A model generated the notes under the pieces. It searched no databases. It was not told the DNA's origin and worked only from the letters and a program-made list of their open reading frames with translations. The translations under genes were made by a program, and so were the position numbers. DNA of 64,000 nt, from assembly GCA_902542975.1 (NCBI GenBank), contig CACBWM010000001.1:124001-188000 (forward strand), given 5' to 3'. The DNA is from an uncultured Pelagibacteraceae bacterium (GTDB lineage Bacteria; Pseudomonadota; Alphaproteobacteria; Pelagibacterales; Pelagibacteraceae). Each line of letters begins with the position of its first letter. Positions within the stretch are counted from its first letter, which is position 1. This document shows, piece by piece, positions 52,691 through 61,004 of this stretch.

Positions 52691-53619
52691 AGAAACTATT
52701 TTTAATTGTACTATTTTTTATTATTTCTACTTACGCTTACGCTAACGGTAAAATTTTAAAAAGTGGATTTTTTACTAAATCAGCTTCAGTAGAGGAGGGT
52801 ATGGACGTAAAAGATCCAAAAAACAAAATTATAATTATTTATAATCATGGTCAAAATTCAAATGATAAAGCACACAAGAATGAATGTGTTTGGGTAAATC
52901 AAATAAGAAATCAAGCTTCATTGGTTGATGAGGAAATTAATGGTAAAAAAATTATGGTTTATAATTTCTGCTCAAATGATTTTGCAGGCGATATGTCATT
53001 AAAAAAACACTGGTGGAAGTCCAAAACTCCTTATGTGGGTAAACATAAGTTAGAAAAAAGGATTGAAAAAAATCTAGAATTAGTTGAAAAATTTATAAGT
53101 ATTGGAGTTCCAAGAAAACAAATTATCATATCAGGTCATTCATGTGGGGGTCTATTAACTCTAATGTTGTTATCAGCTTACCCAGAAAAAGTAGGAGGGG
53201 GAATATCATACATGCAAGCTTGTTTTGGTAAGCTTTCTAAAACTTATAAAGTAAAAAAAGTAGGCCCAGAAAAGGCATTAGAAAAATTTGCTAAAAAATA
53301 CCCAGGCCCTGCTGAATTAAGAGCAAGACTAATTAATAATATTAAACAATCTGATAATGTTTCTGTTTTAGCTTTCACTCACCCGAAGGATAAATGGGAG
53401 GGATTGTTATCTGACTGGTTAGAGGAAGTTCCAGGAGTTAAAAGAATTGTTATTTCTGAAGATTATAAAATTAAAGGAAAATCTTGTTTTGTTAAAGGAG
53501 TTGATTGGCAAAAAAATATCTCAAAACAGAAAAATCCAGGTCATGAAATGAACCAGGCTGATTGTTTTCAATATTATAATCCAACAATTAAAGAATACAT
53601 TGCTTCAAGAATAAAATAA
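52687..53619 (+). CDS. Exported alpha/beta hydrolase-like protein in the mtn operon
   Basis: Secreted or periplasmic protein of 310 residues with signal peptide KKLFLIVLFFIISTYAYA. The nucleophile elbow is ISGHSCGGLLTLMLLSAYPE (Ser152), with an IIIIYNHGQNSND oxyanion strand upstream and a late Gly-His (KNPGHEMNQADCFQYY) as the probable catalytic base. Several Cys suggest disulfides. Its start overlaps mtnP and its stop overlaps mtnA, so it is translated inside a methylthioribose pathway although it acts outside the cytoplasm. The substrate is unknown. Confidence 0.75.
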   Translation: MKKLFLIVLFFIISTYAYANGKILKSGFFTKSASVEEGMDVKDPKNKIIIIYNHGQNSNDKAHKNECVWVNQIRNQASLVDEEINGKKIMVYNFCSNDFAGDMSLKKHWWKSKTPYVGKHKLEKRIEKNLELVEKFISIGVPRKQIIISGHSCGGLLTLMLLSAYPEKVGGGISYMQACFGKLSKTYKVKKVGPEKALEKFAKKYPGPAELRARLINNIKQSDNVSVLAFTHPKDKWEGLLSDWLEEVPGVKRIVISEDYKIKGKSCFVKGVDWQKNISKQKNPGHEMNQADCFQYYNPTIKEYIASRIK

Positions 53620-54698
53620 TGAAAATTAATGGCCTTGAATATAAAACAATTTGGTTTGATGAAGAAAAACAAGTTGTAAAAATAATAGATCAAACGAAGC
53701 TACCACATAAATTTATAATAAAAGAATTAAGTTCAGTTAAAGACGCTATAAATGCTATCAAAACAATGGAAGTTCGAGGTGCTCCATTAATCGGAGGCAC
53801 AGCTGCATTTGGATTAGTTTTAGCTATAAAAGAAAATAACAGTTTAGATTTTATAAAAAAAAGTTCAGAGGAATTAGTTGCATCTAGACCAACAGCAATA
53901 AATCTCCAATGGGCAATACATAGAATGAATAACAAATTATCATTTGTTGAACCTGAAGATTTATTTAGAGTTGCACTCAATGAGGCTAAGGAAATTTGTA
54001 AAGAAGATGAGAGGTTTTGTGAAAGTATTGGTAAAAATGGATTAAATATTATTGAAGATATATATAATAAAAAAAAAGATACGGTAAATATTCTCACACA
54101 TTGTAATGCAGGTTGGTTAGCTACAATAGATTGGGGGACAGCAACTTCTCCTATTTATCATGCACATAAAAAAGGAATACCAATACATGTTTGGGTAGAT
54201 GAAACTAGACCAAGAAATCAAGGGGCAAACCTTACATCATATGAACTTAATGAAGAAGAAATTCCAAATACAATTATAGCAGATAATACTGGAGGAATAT
54301 TAATGCAAAGAGGACAGGTCGATATGTGTATTGTTGGAACAGATAGAACTTTATCTAACGGAGATGTGTGCAATAAAATTGGCACATATTTAAAAGCTCT
54401 TGCAGCTCATGATAATAATGTTCCTTTTTATGTTGCTTTACCAAGTTCAACCATAGATTGGAATTTAAAAAACTCCAAAGATATTCCAATAGAAGAAAGA
54501 GATCCAAAAGAACTTTCTCATGTGGATGGAATTAATAAAGATAATAAAGTTGATAAAGTTTTAATTTATCCAGAGAAAAGTAAATCATTAAATTTGGCTT
54601 TTGATGTAACTCCAGCTAAATATGTTACAGCATTAATAACAGAAAAAGGATTATGCGAAGCCTCTACCGAAGGTTTAAATGGTCTCTTCAAAAACTAA
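53619..54698 (+). CDS. mtnA: Methylthioribose-1-phosphate isomerase
   Basis: Isomerises 5-methylthioribose-1-phosphate to 5-methylthioribulose-1-phosphate. The 359-residue protein carries VRGAPLIGGTAAFGLVLAIK, ILTHCNAGWLATIDWGTATS with the catalytic Cys, VWVDETRPRNQGANLTSYEL and VGTDRTLSNGDVCNKIGTYL with the catalytic Asp. It follows the secreted hydrolase (TAATG) and overlaps the aldolase by 20 bases. Confidence 0.95.
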   Translation: MKINGLEYKTIWFDEEKQVVKIIDQTKLPHKFIIKELSSVKDAINAIKTMEVRGAPLIGGTAAFGLVLAIKENNSLDFIKKSSEELVASRPTAINLQWAIHRMNNKLSFVEPEDLFRVALNEAKEICKEDERFCESIGKNGLNIIEDIYNKKKDTVNILTHCNAGWLATIDWGTATSPIYHAHKKGIPIHVWVDETRPRNQGANLTSYELNEEEIPNTIIADNTGGILMQRGQVDMCIVGTDRTLSNGDVCNKIGTYLKALAAHDNNVPFYVALPSSTIDWNLKNSKDIPIEERDPKELSHVDGINKDNKVDKVLIYPEKSKSLNLAFDVTPAKYVTALITEKGLCEASTEGLNGLFKN

Positions 54699-55323
54699 TA
54701 AAAAGAAAAATGATGTTATTAAGTTTTCAAAAATGCTTAATGACAAAAAATTATCAGCTTTAAGATCTGGCAATATATCAGTCAGACACAACAATGGTTT
54801 TTTTATTACCCCTTCAGGAAAAAAATACTCATCACTAAAAGTAAAAGATATAGTGTTTGTAAGTCTAGATGGAAAATATGAAAAAACATATAAACCTTCA
54901 TCAGAATGGAGATTTCATCAAGATATTTATGTTAAAAAGAAAGATGCTCAAGCAATAGTCCACTCACATTCAACTAATGCAACAGCCCTATCTGTTCACA
55001 AAAAACCTATTCCAGCTTTTCATTACATGGTTGCTCTTGCTGGAGGTAACGATATTAAATGTGCAAAATATGCAACTTATGGAACAAGAAAGCTTTCAAA
55101 AAATATATTAAAAGCTTTGAATAATAGAAAAGCCTGTTTGATTGCAAATCACGGTCAGATTGCATTCGATAAAAATTTACCTGATGCTTTTGAATTAGCC
55201 CAAGAAGTTGAAAATTTGAGTTTACAGTATATAACTGCTCTTAAGCTTGGGAAGCCAAAAATTCTTTCTATAAATGAAATGAATAAAGTTTTAAAAAAAG
55301 CTAAAAATTATAAAAGAGGTTAA
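54679..55323 (+). CDS. Class II aldolase, probable 5-methylthioribulose-1-phosphate aldolase (DHAP shunt)
   Basis: FucA-family zinc aldolase/epimerase/dehydratase of 214 residues. Metal ligands are His95/His97 (IVHSHSTNA) and His158 (ANHGQIAF), and Glu76 (SSEWRFHQD) is the catalytic acid, the full FucA set. Next to mtnP and mtnA it fits the Ald2 role: cleavage of methylthioribulose-1-phosphate to DHAP and methylthioacetaldehyde. MtnB dehydratase belongs to the same superfamily; the FucA-like Glu and the absence of mtnC/mtnD/mtnK nearby favour the aldolase. It overlaps mtnA by 20 bases. Confidence 0.82.
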   Translation: MVSSKTNKKKNDVIKFSKMLNDKKLSALRSGNISVRHNNGFFITPSGKKYSSLKVKDIVFVSLDGKYEKTYKPSSEWRFHQDIYVKKKDAQAIVHSHSTNATALSVHKKPIPAFHYMVALAGGNDIKCAKYATYGTRKLSKNILKALNNRKACLIANHGQIAFDKNLPDAFELAQEVENLSLQYITALKLGKPKILSINEMNKVLKKAKNYKRG

Positions 55324-55326
55324 TAG

Positions 55327-56367
55327 GTGACAAAAGTTGGTGAACATATAACTCTAGATATCATTGGAACAAAAAAAGAATATGATCCCTCATTTTATGA
55401 AAAGTTAGTTTATAAAATTGCAAAATTAGCAAAAGTAACAGTTTTAAAAATATCAAAATATAAATTTGAACCTCAAGGTTTTACATTGGTAGCTCTGTTA
55501 GCGGAAAGCCATATAAGCTTTCACACTTTTCCGGAAAATGAAATTATAAGCTTTGATTTTTTTACTTGTGGTAAAGTTTCACCATCAGTTGCTCTTAAAG
55601 TAATTAAAGAAGAAATAGAACATAAACAAATCATTATTAAGGAATTTAACAGAGATACGATTGATCTATATCATGATAACTATAGTTCACCAGGATTAAA
55701 AAAATCTTATGTTGTAAATAAAGTATTAGAAAATTTTAAATCCAAAGCAGGTCAATATATTGAAATATTAGATTTAGAACAGTTTGGAAAAGCTTTATTT
55801 ATTGATAATGAAATACAAGTCGCTGAGAGTGATGAACATTTATATAGCTCAACCTTTGTAAATTCTGGTCTTAATTTGAATTCAAATAAAGAGAAAGCTG
55901 CAATTATTGGTGGAGGTGACGGCGGTGTTGCAAGAGAATGTATTTCACAAAATTTTGGATTCATAGATTGGTATGAATTAGATCCTGAAGTCGTTGATGT
56001 ATGCGATAAACATTTAAGTAAAATAGGAGAAAAGGCTACAGAAAAAAATTCATTTAAATGTGTCTGGGGTGATGCATTTGAGAGCATTAAATCAGTCAAA
56101 GATAATACCTATGATCAAATTTTTGTTGATCTTAACGATGATCAATTTTGCATAGATTTAGCTGCAAAAAATATGTCATCTTTAGAAAGAATTTTAAAAC
56201 CTAAAGGTGTAATTACTGCTCAAGTCGGAAGCCAAGACAAAAAACCTAAACAAGTTGAAAATTGGTTAAATGTTTTTAACAAAAATTTTGGAAATACAAA
56301 ACTTTCAAGAGTTTATATACCAAGTTTCGATTGTTCTTGGAATTTTTCCTCGTCAATAAATCATTAA
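55327..56367 (+). CDS. SpeD-SpeE fusion: AdoMet decarboxylase and aminopropyltransferase
   Basis: Protein of 346 residues joining two polyamine enzymes. Residues 1-115 form a class 1b AdoMet decarboxylase: GEHITLDIIG, LLAESHISFHTFPENEIIS with the Ser61 that would become pyruvoyl, His66 and FDFFTCGK with Cys81. From about 120 an aminopropyltransferase follows: FIDNEIQVAESDEHLYSST, IIGGGDGGVARE (193-204), WYELDPEVVDVCDKHL and GDAFESI. Its catalytic loop reads VDLNDDQF instead of the common DSTDPxGP, keeping both Asp. The start is GTG, 3 bases after the aldolase. Decarboxylation here would feed aminopropyl transfer, releasing MTA for MtnP. Confidence 0.88.
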   Translation: MTKVGEHITLDIIGTKKEYDPSFYEKLVYKIAKLAKVTVLKISKYKFEPQGFTLVALLAESHISFHTFPENEIISFDFFTCGKVSPSVALKVIKEEIEHKQIIIKEFNRDTIDLYHDNYSSPGLKKSYVVNKVLENFKSKAGQYIEILDLEQFGKALFIDNEIQVAESDEHLYSSTFVNSGLNLNSNKEKAAIIGGGDGGVARECISQNFGFIDWYELDPEVVDVCDKHLSKIGEKATEKNSFKCVWGDAFESIKSVKDNTYDQIFVDLNDDQFCIDLAAKNMSSLERILKPKGVITAQVGSQDKKPKQVENWLNVFNKNFGNTKLSRVYIPSFDCSWNFSSSINH

Positions 56368-56425
56368 TTTTACTTTTTAAAACAAAAATTTTATGAAATA
56401 ATCTTCAAAATTTTGGAGGAAAAAA

Positions 56426-57253
56426 ATGAAAAAATTAAAAGTATTAGGACTTGGTATTTTAATATCATCATTCCTAACAATTTCTTCAATTGCAGATCAA
56501 ATTAAAATTGGAACTGAAGGTGCATATCCACCTTGGAATTCTAAAGACTCAGCAGGAAATTTGATTGGCTTTGAAGTCGAATTAGCAAATGAACTATGCA
56601 AAATTATGAATCATGATTGCACTATTGTTGAGCAAGATTGGGATGGAATGATACCAGCTTTAGTTTCAAGAAAATTTGATGCTATTATGGCTGGAATGTC
56701 AATAACTGGTGAGAGAATGAAAACAATAAATTTTTCTCAAGGTTATGCTGATGAAGTTGCATCATTAGCTGTTATGAAAGGATCGAAAAACGAAGGCCTT
56801 AAAACAATGTCAGCTATAAATCTATCTGACGTAAGTGCTGATGAACAAGCAACACTAGATATTCTGACCAAAGCATTTAAAGGTAAAACTATTGGTGTAC
56901 AAACAGCAACAATTCACCAGAACTTTTTAGAATCTGGATTAATGGGCAATGTAAAAATTAGAACTTACAAAACTCAAGATGAAGTTAATTTAGATTTATC
57001 TGCTGGTAGAATAGATGCAGCATTAGCTGCAGCAGTTGCTTTTACAGATTATGCAGAAAAATCTGGCAAAGCAGTTGTATTAACTGGACCAACATTTGCA
57101 GGTGGAGATTTTGGTAATGGTGTTGGTGTAGGTATTAGAAAAGGTGATTCTAAACTTTTAAATGATTTTAATGCAGCAATTGATAAAGCTAGAGATGATG
57201 GCATTATTAGTAAGCTTGCTATAAAACATTTTGGTTTTGACGCTTCTATGTAA
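56426..57253 (+). CDS. Polar amino-acid ABC transporter, periplasmic binding protein
   Basis: Binding protein of 275 residues in the HisJ/ArgT family, with signal peptide KKLKVLGLGILISSFLTISS. The mature start DQIKIGTEGAYPPWNSKDSA, the FEVELANELCKIMNHDCTIV and DAIMAGMSITGERMKTINFS blocks are typical of lysine/arginine/ornithine binding. A strong GGAGG lies 7 bases before the ATG. Downstream are two permeases but no ATPase. The substrate is probably a basic or opine-like amino acid; in this neighbourhood ornithine or arginine for polyamine synthesis is attractive. Confidence 0.92.
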   Translation: MKKLKVLGLGILISSFLTISSIADQIKIGTEGAYPPWNSKDSAGNLIGFEVELANELCKIMNHDCTIVEQDWDGMIPALVSRKFDAIMAGMSITGERMKTINFSQGYADEVASLAVMKGSKNEGLKTMSAINLSDVSADEQATLDILTKAFKGKTIGVQTATIHQNFLESGLMGNVKIRTYKTQDEVNLDLSAGRIDAALAAAVAFTDYAEKSGKAVVLTGPTFAGGDFGNGVGVGIRKGDSKLLNDFNAAIDKARDDGIISKLAIKHFGFDASM

Positions 57254-57262
57254 TAAATTATT

Positions 57263-57290
57263 TATGGGTGGCTATAATTAGCCACCTATA
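57263..57290 (+). terminator. 12-bp hairpin between binding protein and permease genes
   Basis: TTATGGGTGGCTA / TAGCCACCTATA around a TAAT loop: an 8-bp perfect core GGTGGCTA-TAGCCACC extended by a G:U and three A:U pairs. It ends two bases before the permease ATG. With no T-run behind it, it is better read as a 3'-end stabiliser for the binding-protein mRNA or a translational brake on the permease than as a full terminator. Confidence 0.6.
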
Positions 57291-57292
57291 TT

Positions 57293-57985
57293 ATGGAACT
57301 TCTATATTTTGGTGATAAAGGCTGGGGAGATGAGTTATTCTTTGCAACCTTAATGACAATTGCGGTTTCAATAACCGCAATGATAATAGGCTTTATATTT
57401 GCTGCTTTATTCACTCCATTAAAATTATCTAATAACAAATTTCTTAATTCTATTGGTAATGCATACACCACTGTTATTAGAGGTGTACCTGAGCTTCTAG
57501 TAATTTATTTATTTTTCTTTGGCGGAAGTGGAGCAATTATGTTTGTTGCTTCTATATTTGGTTACAATGATTACATTGAAATTAATGCTTTTTTAACTGG
57601 TTCATTTTCAATAGGGATAATATCGGGAGCGTACTCTACTGAAGTATTTAGAGGAGCCCTACAATCAATTGATAAGGGTCAGTTCGAAGCTGCAAAAGTT
57701 TTAGGTTTTAATAAATATATTTACTTCTTTAAAATTATTTTGCCTCAAATGCTAAGACTAGCAATTCCAAACTTAAGTAATGTTTGGCAAATTACATTAA
57801 AAGATACTTCTCTTATATCTGTAACGGGTTTAGTTGAAATAATGAGACAATCCTATATTGCAGCTGGTTCAACTAGAGATCCATTATTTTTTTACTCATT
57901 TGCAGCAGTGCTATACTTAATGCTTACATTTTTAAGTATGCAATTATTAAATAGATTAGAAACAAAATATAGCAAAGGTTATTAA
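57293..57985 (+). CDS. Polar amino-acid ABC transporter, permease (HisQ-like)
   Basis: Membrane component of 230 residues with about five spans. The HisQ/ArtQ start FATLMTIAVSITAMIIGFIF, TVIRGVPELLVIYLFFF and the EAA loop GQFEAAKVLGFNKYIYFFKI identify the family. Its start lies directly behind a hairpin and its stop overlaps the second permease (TAATG). Confidence 0.93.
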   Translation: MELLYFGDKGWGDELFFATLMTIAVSITAMIIGFIFAALFTPLKLSNNKFLNSIGNAYTTVIRGVPELLVIYLFFFGGSGAIMFVASIFGYNDYIEINAFLTGSFSIGIISGAYSTEVFRGALQSIDKGQFEAAKVLGFNKYIYFFKIILPQMLRLAIPNLSNVWQITLKDTSLISVTGLVEIMRQSYIAAGSTRDPLFFYSFAAVLYLMLTFLSMQLLNRLETKYSKGY

Positions 57986-58662
57986 TGGATATTGAATTAA
58001 TGATTAATAGTTTTCCTAAGTTGTTAAATGCAACTTTGATTACTCTTAAACTATTATCTGTATCTCTAATTCTTGGTCTTTTTATTGGATTAGGTTTTGC
58101 AATCTTGAGAATGAATAATAATAAGTTGATTAATAAATTTGCTTACGGATACTCATATATTTTTAGAGGAACACCTCTATTGGTACAAATCTTCATAATA
58201 TATTTTGGATTAGGTCAAATTGAATACTTAAGAACAACATTTTTGTGGGTAGTTTTAAAAGAACCATACTGGTGTGCGATAATCGCATTTTCATTAAATA
58301 CTGGGGCTTATACTTCAGAAATATTGAGATCAGCTTTTCAAACTATAAAACCAGGATATTTAGAAGCTGGAAGAAGCCTGGGGATACCTTCAAAAATTAT
58401 TTTTACAAAAATACAAATTCCTATAGCAATAAAACAATCTTTACCTGCTTATGGTAATGAAATTATTTTAATGCTTAAAGGTACATCTTTAGCAAGCACA
58501 GTCACACTTATGGACTTAACTGGTGTTGCTAAATATATAATTTCAACAACGTTTAAGCCAGTAGAAGTATTTATTGTGGCAGGAGGTATTTATTTGTTTA
58601 TGACTTTTATAATTCATAATGTTATTAGATATTTAGAAAAAAAATATGGATTTCAAACATGA
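57985..58662 (+). CDS. Polar amino-acid ABC transporter, permease (HisM-like)
   Basis: Second membrane component, 225 residues: ATLITLKLLSVSLILGLFIG, IFRGTPLLVQIFIIYFGLGQ and the EAA loop PGYLEAGRSLGIPSKIIFTK. Overlaps the first permease by one base and the nitrilase gene by 4 bases. The cognate ATPase is not in the window, so it must be supplied from elsewhere in the genome. Confidence 0.93.
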   Translation: MDIELMINSFPKLLNATLITLKLLSVSLILGLFIGLGFAILRMNNNKLINKFAYGYSYIFRGTPLLVQIFIIYFGLGQIEYLRTTFLWVVLKEPYWCAIIAFSLNTGAYTSEILRSAFQTIKPGYLEAGRSLGIPSKIIFTKIQIPIAIKQSLPAYGNEIILMLKGTSLASTVTLMDLTGVAKYIISTTFKPVEVFIVAGGIYLFMTFIIHNVIRYLEKKYGFQT

Positions 58663-59444
58663 AAATAGCTTGCATACAATTATCTAGTGGAGAAAATTAT
58701 GAAAATAATTTTAGAGATATTGTTAAATATGTAAATCAAGCTATAAAAAATAAATCTGATTTAATTATTACTCCTGAAACTTCGTCTTTGATGTCTAGTA
58801 GTAGAGAAACACTTTTTAAATATTCATTTGAAATGAATAAAGATCCAATTTTGATGAAAATTAGAGAAGTTTCAAAAAAATATAAGAAATGGATTTTACT
58901 CGGATCAATTTGCGTTAAGGTTAAAAATAAACTTAGAAATAGATCTATTCTTGTTGGACCGAATGGAAAAATTGTTAAATATTATGACAAAATTAACATG
59001 TTTGATGTTAAAATTCCGAATAAAGAGCAACATAAAGAAAGCAAAACTTTTAAAGCAGGAAATAAATTAGTCACGGCTAATTTACCTTGGGGTAAAATAG
59101 GTTTTACAATCTGTTTTGATCTAAGATTCCCAGAACTTTACAGAAATTTATCAAAAAAAAATTTGAGTTTTATTGCTGTTCCTTCAGCTTTCACAAAGTT
59201 TACTGGACAAAAACATTGGTTAACACTTTTAAGAGCAAGAGCGATTGAAAATTTTTGTTATATATTTGCACCAGCTCAAACTGGTAGAAATACACCTAAA
59301 AGAGAAACATTTGGTCATACGGCTATTATTTCACCAGATGGAAAAATATTAGCTCTAAAAAAATTAGGGAAGGGAGTGATATATTCAAAAATTAATCCTA
59401 AGCTTTCCATGGATTTAAGAAAAATAATACCAAGTTTAATTTAA
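58659..59444 (+). CDS. Carbon-nitrogen hydrolase, Nit1/deaminated-glutathione-amidase-like
   Basis: Nitrilase-superfamily amidase of 261 residues. The catalytic triad is Glu40 (IITPETS), Lys111 (YYDKINMFD) and Cys152 (FTICFDLRFPELYR). DLRFPELYR and KHWLTLLRARAIENFCYIFA are typical of the Nit1/Nit2 branch, which repairs deaminated glutathione or acts as omega-amidase. It overlaps the permease gene by 4 bases, so uptake and deamidation of an imported compound is another reading. The end overlaps the convergent ATP-grasp gene by 4 bases. Confidence 0.88.
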   Translation: MKIACIQLSSGENYENNFRDIVKYVNQAIKNKSDLIITPETSSLMSSSRETLFKYSFEMNKDPILMKIREVSKKYKKWILLGSICVKVKNKLRNRSILVGPNGKIVKYYDKINMFDVKIPNKEQHKESKTFKAGNKLVTANLPWGKIGFTICFDLRFPELYRNLSKKNLSFIAVPSAFTKFTGQKHWLTLLRARAIENFCYIFAPAQTGRNTPKRETFGHTAIISPDGKILALKKLGKGVIYSKINPKLSMDLRKIIPSLI

Positions 59445-60889
59445 TTTCTACTATCCACAATCAAAGTATCTTTAGATCCACCACCTTGAGAACTATTAAC
59501 TATTGTACTACCTTTTTTTAGAGCAACTCTAGTTAATCCACCAGTTGTAACATAAGTCGATTTACCTGTTAAAATAAAAGGTCTTAAATCTAAATGTCTT
59601 GGTTCAATGTTATCAGGTGTGATTGTGGGAACAGTAGAAAGAATTTCTAATGGTTGTGCAATATAATTCCTTGGATTTTTTTTGATATTTTTTATCATTT
59701 CTTCTTTTTCTGCTTTAGAGGCTTTTGGACCAATCATAATTCCGTAGCCACCTGATGCATTTGACGGTTTAACTACATATTTTGAGATATTATCTATAAC
59801 GTGTTCTCTATTTTTTTTATCTCCACAAAGAAGAGTTTCAACTTGATCAATAATTGGTTGTTCTCCTAGATAGTAAATTATCATTTTATTAACATAAGAA
59901 TAAACTGCTTTATCATCTGCAACTCCCGTTCCCAAAGCATTTATTATTCCAACATTTCCTTTTCTCCAACATTTGAAAACACCAGGCACACCTAATAAGG
60001 ATCCCTTGAAAAAAACTTTTGGATCCATAAAATTATCATCTATTCGTCTATAAATACAATCTACCTTCAAAGGGCCTTTAACAGTTTTCATGTAAACATG
60101 ATCGTTTTCAACAAATAAATCTTTACCCTCCACCAATGCTATTCCCATTTGTTCAGCAAGAAAAGAGTGTTCAAAATAAGCAGAATTATAAATACCAGGT
60201 GTTAATAAAACCATGTGTGGGTTATTAGTCTTCTTTGGAATACACTCTGTCATACAATTGTATAATTTATTTGCATATTGATGAACTGAGGAAACCTTAT
60301 ATCTTGTAAATAGTTCTGGAAAAATATCTCTCATAACCATTCTATTTTCCAGCATATATGAAACTCCAGAAGGAACTCTTAAGTTATCTTCAAGAACTAA
60401 AAAATCCCCTTCAATATTTTTAATAAGATCAATCCCAGATATATTTGACCATGCTTTGTGTTTTGGTGAGAAACCTTCACACTCTTTTAAATACAATGGA
60501 GAATTAAAAATTAGTTCTTTAGGTATTACTTTGTCTTTAAATATTTTTTTTGCATTGTAAACGTCGTCGATAAATAAATTTAGTGCCTTAACTCTTTGTG
60601 CAAGTCCTTTTGCAACCTTTAACCATTGACTTTTTGGTATAATTCTAGGAATGATGTCTAAAGGCCATTTTTTCTCTTCAGCTCTATTGTTTGCAGCATA
60701 AACTCTAAAATTTATTCCTCTAGCGCTTATTGTACTTTGACAATTTTTTTCTATTTCTTGTAATTTTTTTTTTCCGTATTTTTCAAGTATACCTGCAATG
60801 ATCTTAGCATGACTTCTCAACTTCTTCTCTTTACTGATATATCCATCAAAAGTTGATTTAGAATCGTAATTTTTCCAAAAATCAGACAT
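59441..60889 (-). CDS. Circularly permuted ATP-grasp protein (type 2)
   Basis: Protein of 482 residues of the circularly permuted ATP-grasp family (former DUF404/DUF407). It shows RGINFRVYAANN, WPLDIIPRIIPKSQWLKVAK, VLEDNLRVPSGVSYMLENRM, CIYRRIDDNFMDPKVFFKGS, YVVKPSNASGGYGIMIGPKA and a terminal NSSQGGGSKDTLIVDSRN. In many bacteria this gene sits with an alpha-E domain protein, a transglutaminase-like protein and the Anbu peptidase, probably making a peptide or amide bond. Here only Anbu is adjacent, on the opposite strand. Confidence 0.9.
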   Translation of the reverse strand: MSDFWKNYDSKSTFDGYISKEKKLRSHAKIIAGILEKYGKKKLQEIEKNCQSTISARGINFRVYAANNRAEEKKWPLDIIPRIIPKSQWLKVAKGLAQRVKALNLFIDDVYNAKKIFKDKVIPKELIFNSPLYLKECEGFSPKHKAWSNISGIDLIKNIEGDFLVLEDNLRVPSGVSYMLENRMVMRDIFPELFTRYKVSSVHQYANKLYNCMTECIPKKTNNPHMVLLTPGIYNSAYFEHSFLAEQMGIALVEGKDLFVENDHVYMKTVKGPLKVDCIYRRIDDNFMDPKVFFKGSLLGVPGVFKCWRKGNVGIINALGTGVADDKAVYSYVNKMIIYYLGEQPIIDQVETLLCGDKKNREHVIDNISKYVVKPSNASGGYGIMIGPKASKAEKEEMIKNIKKNPRNYIAQPLEILSTVPTITPDNIEPRHLDLRPFILTGKSTYVTTGGLTRVALKKGSTIVNSSQGGGSKDTLIVDSRN

Positions 60890-61004
60890 ATTAACTTAAT
60901 TTTTTTACATAAGAGTTAAATAAGCAAATGATTAAATTCGATATCTGATATGAAATAAATGGGTTTTATTGTAATCACATATAATTTAAATAGTTAACTT
61001 TTAT

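Noticed and set aside
53690..54097. Minus-strand open frame of 135 codons
   Set aside because: Antisense to mtnA, whose catalytic motifs establish the coding strand.
55752..56099. Minus-strand open frame of 115 codons
   Set aside because: Antisense to the SpeD-SpeE fusion; composition is Ser/Pro-rich as expected for a shadow frame.
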